Under the pieces are notes generated by a model. The model was not told the origin of the DNA, did not search any database, and worked only from the letters and a program-made list of their open reading frames with translations. 64,000 nt of DNA, taken from contig CADCDE010000008.1 in the NCBI GenBank assembly GCA_902800065.1, positions 1-64,000 on the forward strand. Reading direction: 5' to 3'. The position numbers were made by a program, and so were the translations under genes. Shown piece by piece: positions 35,112 through 43,772 of this stretch (positions are counted from its first letter, which is position 1; each line of letters opens with the position of its first letter). The stretch comes from an uncultured Ruminococcus sp. (GTDB lineage: Bacteria > Bacillota > Clostridia > Oscillospirales > Acutalibacteraceae).

Positions 35112-36485
35112 TTAGCTTTCGTGAGCAGTTGAAGCATAATAATCGCAGATATCCTTAAGACAGCATTCACTGCATTTCGGCTTCCTTGAATTGCACACTG
35201 CACGACCATGCAAAACAAGTCTGTGACAAAAATTATTTGATTTTTCTGGCGGAAGCAGTCCCCGCAGGATAGTTTCTATTTTTGCAGCATCTTTTATTTT
35301 ATGCAGTCCAAGTCTCCCTGTTATCCTTATGCAGTGGGTATCAACAACTACGGCAGGCTTACCGTAAATATCTCCAACTATCAGATTGGCTGTTTTTCTT
35401 CCTATCCCCGGAAGCTTTGTCAGCTTCTCAACTGTATCGGGAACAGTTCCATTATATTCATCAATAAGCATCTGACACATGGCTACTATATCCCTTGACT
35501 TCGTTTTATAGAATCCGCATGAATATATGTACTTCCCTACCTCATCAACATCGGCAGCAGCAAAATCATGGACATTCTTATATCTCTCAAAAAGTGCAGG
35601 TGTTACCTTATTTACACGTTCATCTGTACACTGGGCGGCAAGCCTTGTAGCAATAAGCAACTGCAGCGGATCAGTATATTCAAGCGAACAAAGTGCCTCG
35701 GGATATTCCTTTTCAAGCAATTCAACCGCTTTCAACGCTTTCTCCTTCAACATCTCCTTATCAGCCCTGAGCTTTTCATAAGCCGCTATTGTAGCATCAT
35801 CAGGCTCTATGATAATTTTTCCCTGATATCCGTCAATTATTGTATACACTCCGTTGAATTCTGAAAGGTCTCCCTTGATGCCTGTCACTGCAGGCAGCTC
35901 CATTGAACGTGCAAGAATAGCAGAATGACAGTTTCTTGAACCTTGATTCGTAACAAAACCACAAAAATTATTTTTCCTGAATTTCACCGTCTCACTCGGC
36001 AATATCCACTTTGCAGCTATAACAGAATATGTATCATCACCTAAATCCTTGGTCTGAGGATCGAGTATCTCCAGCATCGTGTTTGCGGAATCAATAATAT
36101 CACAGTATCTCTGCTTCAGATACTCATCATCTATTTGCTTGAACAACTCGCCTATTTTCAATGCAGCATCATATACTGCAAATTCAGCGTTCATTTTGCA
36201 GTTCTTTATATTATTTTCAACTTTTTTCCTGAACTGTGAATCCTCAAGTATCATTATATGAGTCTGAAAAATAACCGATTCATCTTCGCCTATATTCTCT
36301 TTTACATAATCATACAGCTTTTGAAGACGGCTTTTTGCAGTTTCCAGTGCCTTGATATACCTTTCAAATTCCCTTTCTGCATCATCTGTTTCATACCTCG
36401 CTACATCGACAATATTATCCGAGTAAAAACATATCCTCCCCATAGCGATACCTTCAGAAAGACTCTCTCCCTTTATTTCTGACAT
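35112..36485 (-). CDS. Fusion of PTS enzyme I N-terminal half with endonuclease III
   Basis: A single 457-residue frame. Residues 1-235 are the N-terminal half of PTS enzyme I: a PEP-utiliser N-domain that docks HPr (1-140), then the phosphohistidine domain with NCHSAILARSMELPAVTG, histidine 187 matching the phosphorylated histidine. The PEP-binding barrel of enzyme I is absent. After a helical linker, residues 250-455 are a complete endonuclease III: LLIATRLAAQCTDERVNK, helix-hairpin-helix LPGIGRKTAN with catalytic lysine 364, VVVDTH with catalytic aspartate 382, and the [4Fe-4S] site C431-x6-C438-x2-C441-x5-C447. Each half looks intact and there is no frameshift. The endonuclease part should remove oxidised pyrimidines; a role for the PTS part is unknown. 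An internal TTG (35735) with AAGGAG six bases upstream could also start a stand-alone endonuclease III. Confidence 0.85.
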   Translation of the reverse strand: MSEIKGESLSEGIAMGRICFYSDNIVDVARYETDDAEREFERYIKALETAKSRLQKLYDYVKENIGEDESVIFQTHIMILEDSQFRKKVENNIKNCKMNAEFAVYDAALKIGELFKQIDDEYLKQRYCDIIDSANTMLEILDPQTKDLGDDTYSVIAAKWILPSETVKFRKNNFCGFVTNQGSRNCHSAILARSMELPAVTGIKGDLSEFNGVYTIIDGYQGKIIIEPDDATIAAYEKLRADKEMLKEKALKAVELLEKEYPEALCSLEYTDPLQLLIATRLAAQCTDERVNKVTPALFERYKNVHDFAAADVDEVGKYIYSCGFYKTKSRDIVAMCQMLIDEYNGTVPDTVEKLTKLPGIGRKTANLIVGDIYGKPAVVVDTHCIRITGRLGLHKIKDAAKIETILRGLLPPEKSNNFCHRLVLHGRAVCNSRKPKCSECCLKDICDYYASTAHES

Positions 36486-36587
36486 ACGATCATCCCCTTT
36501 TTTATCATCTTATTTTCGATATCCCTTATATTATTTAACATCATATTGTCAAAAATGTCAACAATACAAAATAAATAATTTTTTTGA

Positions 36588-36616
36588 TTGACTATGAAAA
36601 GTTGATATGATAAAAT
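36588..36616 (+). promoter_or_regulatory. Promoter of the lipoprotein-ABC operon
   Basis: TTGACT and TAAAAT at 17-nt spacing, 36 nt before the ATG at 36652. Confidence 0.65.
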
Positions 36617-36651
36617 TCGATTAAAAGATATTTATTGGAGATGATATTATA

Positions 36652-37368
36652 ATGAAAAAATTTTGTATTTTATTTATTATGGTCATGTTACTTGGAGCGT
36701 CAGGCTGTTCTCAAAGCAATGACACAGTAAGTTCAGGCATATCCGAAAATTCAATCGTAGCACAAAGCCCCTCAAAAATCAAAAAAGATATCGGAAATCT
36801 TTTTGAACAAACTTTTATTCAACTATGGAAATCCGATATAATTTACATTGATGTCGAAATGACTGTCGAAAACAATGAAAACAGCGCACAAAAAGATGTA
36901 TACAAATATATACTTGCAAGTGACAAAAAACAAAAAAATGCTATGATAAACATGGAACAGCCTGACGGCAAAAAACTTCACTTTATCATCGAAAATAACA
37001 AGATACATGACATAAACGACAGCGAAAAAAACTACAAGACAAGTACCTACAGCAACACCATTGATGAATTTGTACAAGCTTACACTAAAGACATGAATCT
37101 CGGTGTAAGTGAATCCATAAAATTCTCTGAGGACGGTATGACTGATTTCAACGGTCTCGGCAACATTACCTTTGAAAAATATAAACTTTCATCAGAAGAA
37201 AAAAATGCTTCTTCAATAACCATAACTTATTATTTCAAAGACGATAAGCCATATGCCGAAATAATGCAGTCCGACAAGGGAAAAACAACCTTTATGTTCA
37301 ATTCCGTTTCCGATAAAATTACAGATAACAGCATTTTTAAAATTCCTTCGGGATATTCGGAAAGGTAG
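36652..37368 (+). CDS. Putative lipoprotein
   Basis: A 238-residue protein with a lipoprotein signal peptide (KKFCILFIMVMLLGASGC, lipid-bearing cysteine at residue 19) followed by a serine/asparagine-rich linker and a beta-rich domain (MTVENNENSAQKDVYKYILASD, then alternating strands to the end). The pattern is that of LolA-like or DUF4412-like outer-leaflet lipoproteins, but I cannot place it in a family. First gene of an operon with an ABC exporter, nine bases before the ATPase gene, so it may be part of that export system. Confidence 0.75.
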   Translation: MKKFCILFIMVMLLGASGCSQSNDTVSSGISENSIVAQSPSKIKKDIGNLFEQTFIQLWKSDIIYIDVEMTVENNENSAQKDVYKYILASDKKQKNAMINMEQPDGKKLHFIIENNKIHDINDSEKNYKTSTYSNTIDEFVQAYTKDMNLGVSESIKFSEDGMTDFNGLGNITFEKYKLSSEEKNASSITITYYFKDDKPYAEIMQSDKGKTTFMFNSVSDKITDNSIFKIPSGYSER

Positions 37369-37377
37369 TGATATTTA

Positions 37378-38091
37378 ATGATAAACGTATCCCATCTTAC
37401 TAAAAAGTACGGCAAGTTCAAGGCAAACGACAATCTGTCATTCACTGTAAAAGACGGTGAGATAGCCGTCCTTGCAGGTCCCAACGGTGCAGGAAAATCT
37501 ACTGCCATAAAATGTATTGCAGGTCTTCTCAGATTTGACGGAGAAATAGAAATTTGCGGACACAACAACAAAAGTATGGAAGCTAAACAAATTCTCGGAT
37601 ATATCCCCGAAATACCTGCTCCCTTTGAACTGCTCACTGTATGGGAGCATATGGAATTCATTGCCCGTGCATATAAACTCGAAAATTGGGAAGACAAAGC
37701 CAACGAGCTTGTCAAGAGAATGGAACTCGACAATAAAAAGAACAAACTCGGCAAGGAACTTTCAAAAGGTATGCAACAAAAAATAAGTATCTGCTGTGCA
37801 TTACTTATATCACCAAAGGCTGTATTATTTGATGAACCGTTTGTCGGACTTGATCCCCATGCCATAAAAGAACTTAAATCTCTCCTTACGGAAATGAAAT
37901 CTCAGGGCATATCTATTATCATCAGCACTCATATGCTTGAAAGCGTTGACGAATTCTGGGACAAGGTATTCATTATGATGGACGGCAAAATTGAAGCTGA
38001 ACGTGAAAGACGCTTTGTCGAAGAAAGCGGTGAAAATCTTGAGGAGCTGTTCTTTAACATAACAGAAAAATCTGTGACGGCAAGGAAGTGA
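37378..38091 (+). CDS. ABC transporter ATP-binding protein
   Basis: A 237-residue ATPase with Walker A GPNGAGKST, signature LSKGMQQKISI, Walker B AVLFDEPFVGLDP and H-loop IISTHML. The short ABC-2 type subunit (CcmA/YtrB-like) has a coupling segment LTVWEHMEFIARAY. It lies seven bases before the permease gene, so the two form one exporter. The cargo is unknown. Confidence 0.9.
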   Translation: MINVSHLTKKYGKFKANDNLSFTVKDGEIAVLAGPNGAGKSTAIKCIAGLLRFDGEIEICGHNNKSMEAKQILGYIPEIPAPFELLTVWEHMEFIARAYKLENWEDKANELVKRMELDNKKNKLGKELSKGMQQKISICCALLISPKAVLFDEPFVGLDPHAIKELKSLLTEMKSQGISIIISTHMLESVDEFWDKVFIMMDGKIEAERERRFVEESGENLEELFFNITEKSVTARK

Positions 38092-38098
38092 AGTTTTT

Positions 38099-39706
38099 AT
38101 GAAAGCAATTTTTTATGTAGTCAGGAAAGCTGTCAAAAATGCTGTGCTTGACACTTTCAGACACCCTGCACGACTTATTTTATATGCACTGATTGGACTC
38201 AGCCTTATTTATGGTATCATAATGGGATTTACAATGAATGCTGTGGATTATGAGCTTTCAAAGGATATCAGAGCTTTATACGGCGGTTATCTTGCCCTGC
38301 TTCATTTCATAAGCATACCCATCATGCTGAAAGGTCTCAGCTCAGGTACCAGCTTTTTCTCAATGAGTGATGTCAACAACATTTTTTCCGCCCCTCTGTC
38401 CCCTAAAAAAATACTTATATACGGAGTCGGACGACAGCTTTTATCTATGCTGTTCCTCGTCATATGCTTTTCATCATACGGCGGTATGGTCATGCGAGTA
38501 TTCAGACTTTCTGTATCAAATGCCCTGCTTCTTGTCGGCGGAATACTGATGACTTTCATCCTTGTACAAATGATAACTCTGGTCATTTTCTGCATATCCA
38601 GCGGGCACCCAAAACGTGCTGAATTCATCAAATACATCATATATGCTATCCCTCTGTATACCCTGACTGTCTTCGGTGTACATATGTTCGGATATGGTCT
38701 CACTATCGAAAACCTCTTTTCTTCAATGGCACAGCCTATGCTTGCATATTCTCCCATGATAGGCTGGGTTCACGGTTTTATATTCGGTCTTTTGAACCAC
38801 GATACTACCAATATAGCTGTCTACGGAATATTACTTTTATTCATGACAATCGTTTCCGTACTCATATTCCTCTATTCAAAACTTGACTACTATGAAGACG
38901 TTCTTCAGGGAGCAGAAAACAATTATATCTTCCGTGACTCTATAAGAACAGGCACAATGAGCGAAGCCGTCTTTCTAGGCTCAAGAAAAATAAATGTCTC
39001 CAATACAGGCATCGGCAAAGGTCACGGAGCAAACACCATTTTTTACAAACATCTCAAGGAAGGTTCAAGACGTTCACGCTTCAAATTCCTAAACATCAGC
39101 ACAGCCGTTCTCTTGGGAGTAGCATTGGTAACAGGTATCGCAATAAATCAATTACTGTCCTTCAACCCGTTTAAAAACACTATAATATATATAGGAGTAA
39201 CTATAATTTGCTCATACGTTCAGTTCTTTTTCAGTGCAGCAGGCGACTGGGTAAAGGAACTCGGCAAGCCATACATATTCCTCATACCCGAAGACCCTGT
39301 AAAAAAACTTATAATGGCTTCAGCCACAAGTATCATAAAGCCCTTTATTGACGCAAGTATATCATACATAATCCTTGCTGTCATTGTCGGAGGTGCTATT
39401 CCTGATATAATCACAAGCATATTGGTTTACGGCAGCTTCGGCTGCGTATATATCGCCGCCAATGTCCTTGCACAAAGAATAGTCGGCATGAACGGCAACA
39501 GAGGAATATTCATCACATTCTATATGTCACTTATATTTTTACTCATGGTACCCGGAGTATTTCTCGGAGTAATGGCACTTACCCATGCGAGAATGTTTGC
39601 TGATATATCTGCAACTGTCATGGGACTTCCGATATTCTTCTGGAACATATCCATTTCACTTCTGATATTCCTTATGTGCAGAAATCTCCTTAACAATGTC
39701 GAATGA
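38099..39706 (+). CDS. ABC exporter permease
   Basis: A 535-residue protein with about twelve hydrophobic segments in two groups (residues 20-260 and 345-530) separated by a basic cytosolic stretch (RKINVSNTGIGKGHGANTIFYKH). Its length and the SPLSPKKILIYGVGRQLL segment resemble the putative ABC exporter family that pairs with CcmA-like ATPases in Firmicutes. With 37378-38091 it forms a complete transporter; the lipoprotein ahead may be its accessory. Substrate unknown. Confidence 0.82.
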   Translation: MKAIFYVVRKAVKNAVLDTFRHPARLILYALIGLSLIYGIIMGFTMNAVDYELSKDIRALYGGYLALLHFISIPIMLKGLSSGTSFFSMSDVNNIFSAPLSPKKILIYGVGRQLLSMLFLVICFSSYGGMVMRVFRLSVSNALLLVGGILMTFILVQMITLVIFCISSGHPKRAEFIKYIIYAIPLYTLTVFGVHMFGYGLTIENLFSSMAQPMLAYSPMIGWVHGFIFGLLNHDTTNIAVYGILLLFMTIVSVLIFLYSKLDYYEDVLQGAENNYIFRDSIRTGTMSEAVFLGSRKINVSNTGIGKGHGANTIFYKHLKEGSRRSRFKFLNISTAVLLGVALVTGIAINQLLSFNPFKNTIIYIGVTIICSYVQFFFSAAGDWVKELGKPYIFLIPEDPVKKLIMASATSIIKPFIDASISYIILAVIVGGAIPDIITSILVYGSFGCVYIAANVLAQRIVGMNGNRGIFITFYMSLIFLLMVPGVFLGVMALTHARMFADISATVMGLPIFFWNISISLLIFLMCRNLLNNVE

Positions 39707-39721
39707 TAAGAGGTGAAAATC

Positions 39722-40207
39722 ATGCAACCCCAAAGTATCATACATCCCTTTCCGCCGCTTTTTGATGAAAATTCAAAAACTCTGATTTTAGGCAGTTTCC
39801 CCTCAGTGAAATCAAGAGAATCTATGTTCTTTTACGGTCATCCTCAAAACAGATTCTGGAAAGTCCTTGCAATTATCTTCAATCAGCCTATTCCTCAAAA
39901 TATTGAAGATAAAAAGAATCTTGTACTTGATAACGGTCTCGCTTTATGGGATTCCATACACTCATGCACTGTCATAGGCTCATCTGACAGCTCAATTAAA
40001 GACGTTATCCCAAATGATATCAGGGATATTATCCAAAACAGCAATATAAACAGAATATTCTGCAACGGGGCATTATCTCACAAGATGTATATGAAATACA
40101 TTTTTCCCGATACAGGTATAAAAGCGGTAAAACTGCCTTCAACGAGTCCCGCAAATGCCACATTTTCACTTGAAAAGCTTGTTGAAGAATGGAAAATGAT
40201 AATATAA
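39722..40207 (+). CDS. DNA-deoxyinosine (hypoxanthine) glycosylase, UDG superfamily
   Basis: A 161-residue base-excision repair enzyme. It starts HPFPPLFDENSKTLILGSFPS, the equivalent of the uracil-DNA glycosylase motif A, has FYGHPQNRFWKVLA, LWDSIHSC and a motif B-like LPSTSPANATFSLEKL near the C-terminus. This layout is that of UDG family 6, which removes hypoxanthine formed by adenine deamination. The ATG at 39722 follows AGAGGTG; a GTG three codons earlier overlaps that site. Fifteen bp behind the ABC permease gene, so probably cotranscribed though functionally unrelated. A second repair enzyme, the enzyme I-endonuclease III fusion, lies 3 kb away. Confidence 0.88.
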   Translation: MQPQSIIHPFPPLFDENSKTLILGSFPSVKSRESMFFYGHPQNRFWKVLAIIFNQPIPQNIEDKKNLVLDNGLALWDSIHSCTVIGSSDSSIKDVIPNDIRDIIQNSNINRIFCNGALSHKMYMKYIFPDTGIKAVKLPSTSPANATFSLEKLVEEWKMII

Positions 40208-40324
40208 TTATACCGATTTTAGTGACATTATTATCTTGATTTCCGCAAAAAGAAAATATATTTATACTTTTTTATTGGCTGTTAGTGTATTTGCAAAAAT
40301 GAATGGATTTTTGATAAAAAGTTC

Positions 40325-40353
40325 TTGCAATTTCTGAAAATATATGATATAAT
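40325..40353 (+). promoter_or_regulatory. Promoter of rpsB
   Basis: TTGCAA (40325-40330) and TATAAT (40348-40353), spacing 17 nt, TG before the -10. Confidence 0.7.
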
Positions 40354-40356
40354 ATT

Positions 40357-40432
40357 CAACGCAAATCACACGTCAGGCTTATTCGTTAGGTGCGTATCAT
40401 ATGTGCGTTTGAATCAAAGACTGACGGAGGAA
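40357..40432 (+). promoter_or_regulatory. Structured leader of rpsB
   Basis: Ahead of rpsB the RNA can fold with AACGCA/TGCGTT and CGTCAG (40371-40376)/CTGACG (40421-40426) pairs just before the ribosome site. An S2-binding autoregulatory leader is known in other bacteria; equivalence here is inferred. Confidence 0.45.
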
Positions 40433-40456
40433 AAAACCTAAGGAGGATTTTTTAAA

Positions 40457-41197
40457 ATGGCATCAGTAGTATCAATGAAACAGCTTCTTGAAGCAGGTGT
40501 TCACTTCGGTCATCAGACAAGAAGATGGAACCCTAAAATGGCTCCCTACATCTTTACAGAGAGAAACGGTATCTATATTATCGACCTTCAGAAGACTGTT
40601 AAAAAACTCGAGGAAGCTTACAACTTTGTTCGTGAGCTTTCAGCAGACGGCAAGTCTGTACTTTTCGTAGGCACTAAAAAGCAGGCTCAGGATTCCGTTA
40701 AGGAAGAAGCTCTCCGTGCAGGTGCATATTATGTAAATGCAAGATGGCTCGGCGGTATGCTCACTAACTTCACAACAATCAAAAGAAGAATCCAGAGACT
40801 TAACCAGCTCCGTACAATGGAGTCTGACGGTACATTTGACCTTCTCCCTAAAAAAGAAGTTATCAAACTGAACCTTGAAATTGAAAAACTTGAAAAATTC
40901 CTTGGCGGTATTAAGGAAATGAAGGAAATCCCCGGTGCATTGTTCATCGTTGACCCCCGTAAGGAAAGAATCGCAGTTGCGGAAGCTAAAAAGCTCGGTA
41001 TCCCGATAGTTGCTATCGTTGATACAAACTGTGACCCTGACGAAATTGACTACGTTATCCCCGGCAATGACGATGCTATCCGTGCAGTAAAACTTATCTC
41101 ATCTGCTATCGCAAATGCTATAATAGAAGGCAATGAAGGTCAGATGGGTGCAGCTGCTGTTGAAACAGAAGATGACAGCGAGGCTGTTGAAGAATAA
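40457..41197 (+). CDS. rpsB: Ribosomal protein S2
   Basis: A 246-residue small-subunit protein: [23 protein letters not shown] at the N-terminus, the coiled region with NQLRTME, and [18 protein letters not shown] near the end, followed by an acidic tail. AAGGAGG stands ten bases before the ATG. First gene of rpsB-tsf, the usual order, although a strong terminator stands in between. Confidence 0.97.
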   Translation: MASVVSMKQLLEAGVHFGHQTRRWNPKMAPYIFTERNGIYIIDLQKTVKKLEEAYNFVRELSADGKSVLFVGTKKQAQDSVKEEALRAGAYYVNARWLGGMLTNFTTIKRRIQRLNQLRTMESDGTFDLLPKKEVIKLNLEIEKLEKFLGGIKEMKEIPGALFIVDPRKERIAVAEAKKLGIPIVAIVDTNCDPDEIDYVIPGNDDAIRAVKLISSAIANAIIEGNEGQMGAAAVETEDDSEAVEE

Positions 41198-41221
41198 TTT
41201 CTTACATTGAATTAACAGAAT

Positions 41222-41256
41222 ACCCGCAAGAAATTATTTTTGCGGGTATTTTTTGA
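41222..41256 (+). terminator. Terminator between rpsB and tsf
   Basis: ACCCGCAA (41222-41229) pairs with TTGCGGGT (41240-41247), followed by a T run. No clear second promoter is seen in the 40 nt before tsf, so read-through probably sets the S2 to EF-Ts ratio. Confidence 0.85.
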
Positions 41257-41294
41257 AGAAACAAATTATATTTATTTTTTGGAGGTTTTTTAAA

Positions 41295-42212
41295 ATGGCT
41301 TTTACAGCAAAAGATGTTGCAACTTTAAGACAGAAAACAGGCTGCGGTATGATGGACTGCAAAAAGGCTCTCACCGAAGCTAATGGTGATATGGACAAGG
41401 CAATAGACATTCTCAGAGAAATGGGTCTTGCTAAGACAGCTAAAAAAGCATCAAGAATCGCTGCTGAGGGTGTTGCTGTTGCTTATCAGAATGACAATGC
41501 AGGCGTTGCACTTGAAGTAAACGCTGAAACAGACTTCGTTGCAAAAAATGCAGATTTCCAGGCTTTTGTAAAGACTGTTGCTGACACTGTTCTCGCTGAG
41601 AATCCTGCTGATGTAGCAGACCTTCTCACCAAAAAGGCTGTCGGCACTGAAATGACTGTTGCTGAGCTTCTTCAGGAGAAAATTCAGACTATCGGTGAAA
41701 ATATCATAATCCGTCGTTTTGTTCGTTACGAGGGTACAGTTGCAACTTATATCCACATGGGAGGCAAAATCGCTGTTATGGTACAGTTCGATACTGACGT
41801 TGCTGACAAAGACGGTTTCGTAACTTATGCAAAGGACGTTGCTATGCAGATAGCTGCTCTCAATACTCAGTACCTTGATGCTGCTGATGTTCCTGCTGAC
41901 GTTATCGAGCATGAAAAGGAAATCATGATTGCTCAGATGAAACAGGATCCCAAAATGGCTAACAAGCCTGAGCAGGTTCTCGCTAAAATCGTTGACGGTA
42001 AGGTTGGCAAATTCTATAAGGAAAACTGCCTCGTTGACCAGGAGTTTGTTAAGGACAACTCAAAAACAATCGGCTCTTATACAAAGGAAACCGAAAAGGC
42101 TCTTGGCGGCTCTATCAAAATCGTAAAATTTGTTCGTTTTGAAAAGGGCGAAGGTCTTGAAAAGCGTTCAGATGACTTTGCTGCTGAGGTTGCTGCTGCA
42201 GTTAAGGGCTAA
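41295..42212 (+). CDS. tsf: Translation elongation factor Ts
   Basis: A 305-residue exchange factor for EF-Tu. The N-terminus [26 protein letters not shown] holds the UBA-like domain and the TGCGMMDCK motif; ETDFVAKN follows and two further core domains complete the protein. The ATG at 41295 has GGAGG upstream; the 14-codon upstream extension is not credible because it overlaps the terminator and ribosome site. Confidence 0.97.
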   Translation: MAFTAKDVATLRQKTGCGMMDCKKALTEANGDMDKAIDILREMGLAKTAKKASRIAAEGVAVAYQNDNAGVALEVNAETDFVAKNADFQAFVKTVADTVLAENPADVADLLTKKAVGTEMTVAELLQEKIQTIGENIIIRRFVRYEGTVATYIHMGGKIAVMVQFDTDVADKDGFVTYAKDVAMQIAALNTQYLDAADVPADVIEHEKEIMIAQMKQDPKMANKPEQVLAKIVDGKVGKFYKENCLVDQEFVKDNSKTIGSYTKETEKALGGSIKIVKFVRFEKGEGLEKRSDDFAAEVAAAVKG

Positions 42213-42241
42213 TATCACATTGATTTTATAAAAATATCTAT

Positions 42242-42286
42242 AATGAAGCTGTATTCCTTATCAGGTTTGCAGCTTCATTTTATTTT
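42242..42286 (+). terminator. Terminator of tsf
   Basis: AATGAAGCTG (42242-42251) pairs with CAGCTTCATT (42270-42279), then a T-rich tract. The stem overlaps the last codons of the convergent gene. Confidence 0.8.
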
Positions 42287-43304
42287 TCTGCTCCAACGAC
42301 AGCAAAAATATTGCTGACATTACCACAAGCGAAACTGCCCCCATTATACTCGTTGATGTTATCTCTGCATTGGTATTCTCCGATATTGCAAAGGTCTGCA
42401 CAGATAAATCAAACCATATACATATTACATACGTTATCACTGATGACAATATTGCATTAACTACCCTGAATATCTCAAATCTCAGTCTGCTTATCCCCAT
42501 ATCCTCCAACAATGCAAATATCTGAAAATGTACACACATTCCACCATAACCCGCCGCAAGTGACACCATCCACAACGCTCCCCCTGCACCTGTTATACTT
42601 TTACAGGCTGTCGTTACTTCTAAAAATATAACCATTACTCTACTTTCAATACCTATTGATGATATAACATTCATCACGGCGGAAAAGATTGCCACTAGTC
42701 CCGTTAATTCAATTATCGCTCTTGCACCGTCTGCACTTGAAGCTATAAACGCATTTATTAGGTCTGTTTCACTTTCAGAAGTTGATACAGACCTCTTTTC
42801 ATTGCAATTCTTATTAAAAAATCCCGATACTATCCCCAATATCACTCCAGATATTATCTGCGATATATACAAAATCACCCCTGACATTACATTCCCTGTC
42901 ATCATAACTCCAACTGCTGTTATCAGAAATGCCGGTCCTGAACATACACAGAAATCCATCATTCTTTCCGCTTCATTATGGCTGATTTTCCCACTCACAT
43001 AAAGCAACCGCACACACTTCGCTCCCACAGGAAATCCCCCGACAAAGCTCAATACAACTGCAGATACAGCACTTTCGGGCAGTCGGAATATTTTTGCGAG
43101 AGGAAAAAATATTTTCCCGATATATTCATAAGCGTTTGAGCGTATCATGAAAGACGAAAGCACCATGAACGGAAACAATGACGGTACAAGCAATCTCACA
43201 GAGTTTTCAAGCCCCGTTTTTATCCCCTCGGAAACCTCTTTCGGAAATATCAACAGTAAAGCTATTCCCAATACTGACACAAAAACTGCTATTATCTTTT
43301 TCAT
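42261..43304 (-). CDS. YlbJ-like sporulation integral membrane protein
   Basis: A 347-residue membrane protein with about eight helices and a Gate/nucleoside-recognition-like domain: RLLVPSLFPFMVLSSFMIRS, SFVGGFPVGAKCV and CSGPAFLITAVG are typical of YlbJ. In Bacillus YlbJ is made under sigma-E and needed for heat-resistant spores. AGGAGTG precedes the ATG. It diverges from yqfC, another sporulation gene, and the 197-bp region between them is largely filled by a MITE-like element. Confidence 0.78.
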   Translation of the reverse strand: MKKIIAVFVSVLGIALLLIFPKEVSEGIKTGLENSVRLLVPSLFPFMVLSSFMIRSNAYEYIGKIFFPLAKIFRLPESAVSAVVLSFVGGFPVGAKCVRLLYVSGKISHNEAERMMDFCVCSGPAFLITAVGVMMTGNVMSGVILYISQIISGVILGIVSGFFNKNCNEKRSVSTSESETDLINAFIASSADGARAIIELTGLVAIFSAVMNVISSIGIESRVMVIFLEVTTACKSITGAGGALWMVSLAAGYGGMCVHFQIFALLEDMGISRLRFEIFRVVNAILSSVITYVICIWFDLSVQTFAISENTNAEITSTSIMGAVSLVVMSAIFLLSLEQKNKMKLQT

Positions 43305-43337
43305 ACTTACACTCCTTTTCGCATAATTATTTTATTA

Positions 43338-43464
43338 ACGTGAGTTCGACGTAACTGAAAAATATTCTGACAATGATGAAATGAAGTATGTCATTCCGAA
43401 CGCAGTGAGGAATCTTCAAAAGATTCTTCGTCGCAATAATTTTTCGTTTTCATCGAACTCACGT
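43338..43464. mobile_element. MITE-like element, copy 2
   Basis: 127 bp with terminal inverted repeats ACGTGAGTTCGA (43338-43349) and complement (43453-43464), flanked by TTATTA direct repeats (43332-43337, 43465-43470). Relative to copy 1 (10942-11059) it lies in the opposite direction: its right end (CGAAAA-type segment, 43430-43464) equals the left end of copy 1 over about 30 bases. The core arm GTCATTCCGAACGCAGTGAGG is present, but the other half has diverged or lost its matching arm. Confidence 0.8.
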
Positions 43465-43501
43465 TTATTAAAAAAACTATATCGGGCGGTGATTCATATA
43501 T

Positions 43502-43753
43502 ATGAAAAAAAACTGCAGGGATATTCCCTCAACCGTTACCAATTTAGGATATGTTCATATGAACATCAGCAGTAACCGTGAGGTCGTTCTTGAGGGGAAC
43601 AGAGGCGTTGTTGAATACAGCGACACCTCCATAAAAATTAATGTCGGAAAATATATCATCTCCTTCATCGGACGTGGTCTCCATATAAAATGTATGACCG
43701 ACTGTGAGATAGTTATTCATGGTTTCATTACTTCTATCGAATATATAATGTAA
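43502..43753 (+). CDS. yqfC: Sporulation protein YqfC
   Basis: An 83-residue protein that fits the YqfC family: an N-terminal basic stretch followed by a beta-rich domain (MNISSNREVVLEGNRGVVEYSD, then KINVGKYIISFIGRGLHIK and CEIVIHGFITSIEYI). It is followed 19 bp later by yqfD, the conserved pair made under sigma-E in the mother cell. Its biochemical role is unknown. The start is ATG 43502 behind GGGCGGTGATT. Only 31 bp separate the ATG from the MITE target duplication, so promoter elements must lie in or beyond the element. Confidence 0.85.
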   Translation: MKKNCRDIPSTVTNLGYVHMNISSNREVVLEGNRGVVEYSDTSIKINVGKYIISFIGRGLHIKCMTDCEIVIHGFITSIEYIM

Positions 43754-43772
43754 AAACGGAGCGTGACACTTT

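Noticed and set aside
37230..37865. 211-codon frame on the minus strand
   Set aside because: Antisense to the lipoprotein and ABC ATPase genes; low-complexity serine-rich product.
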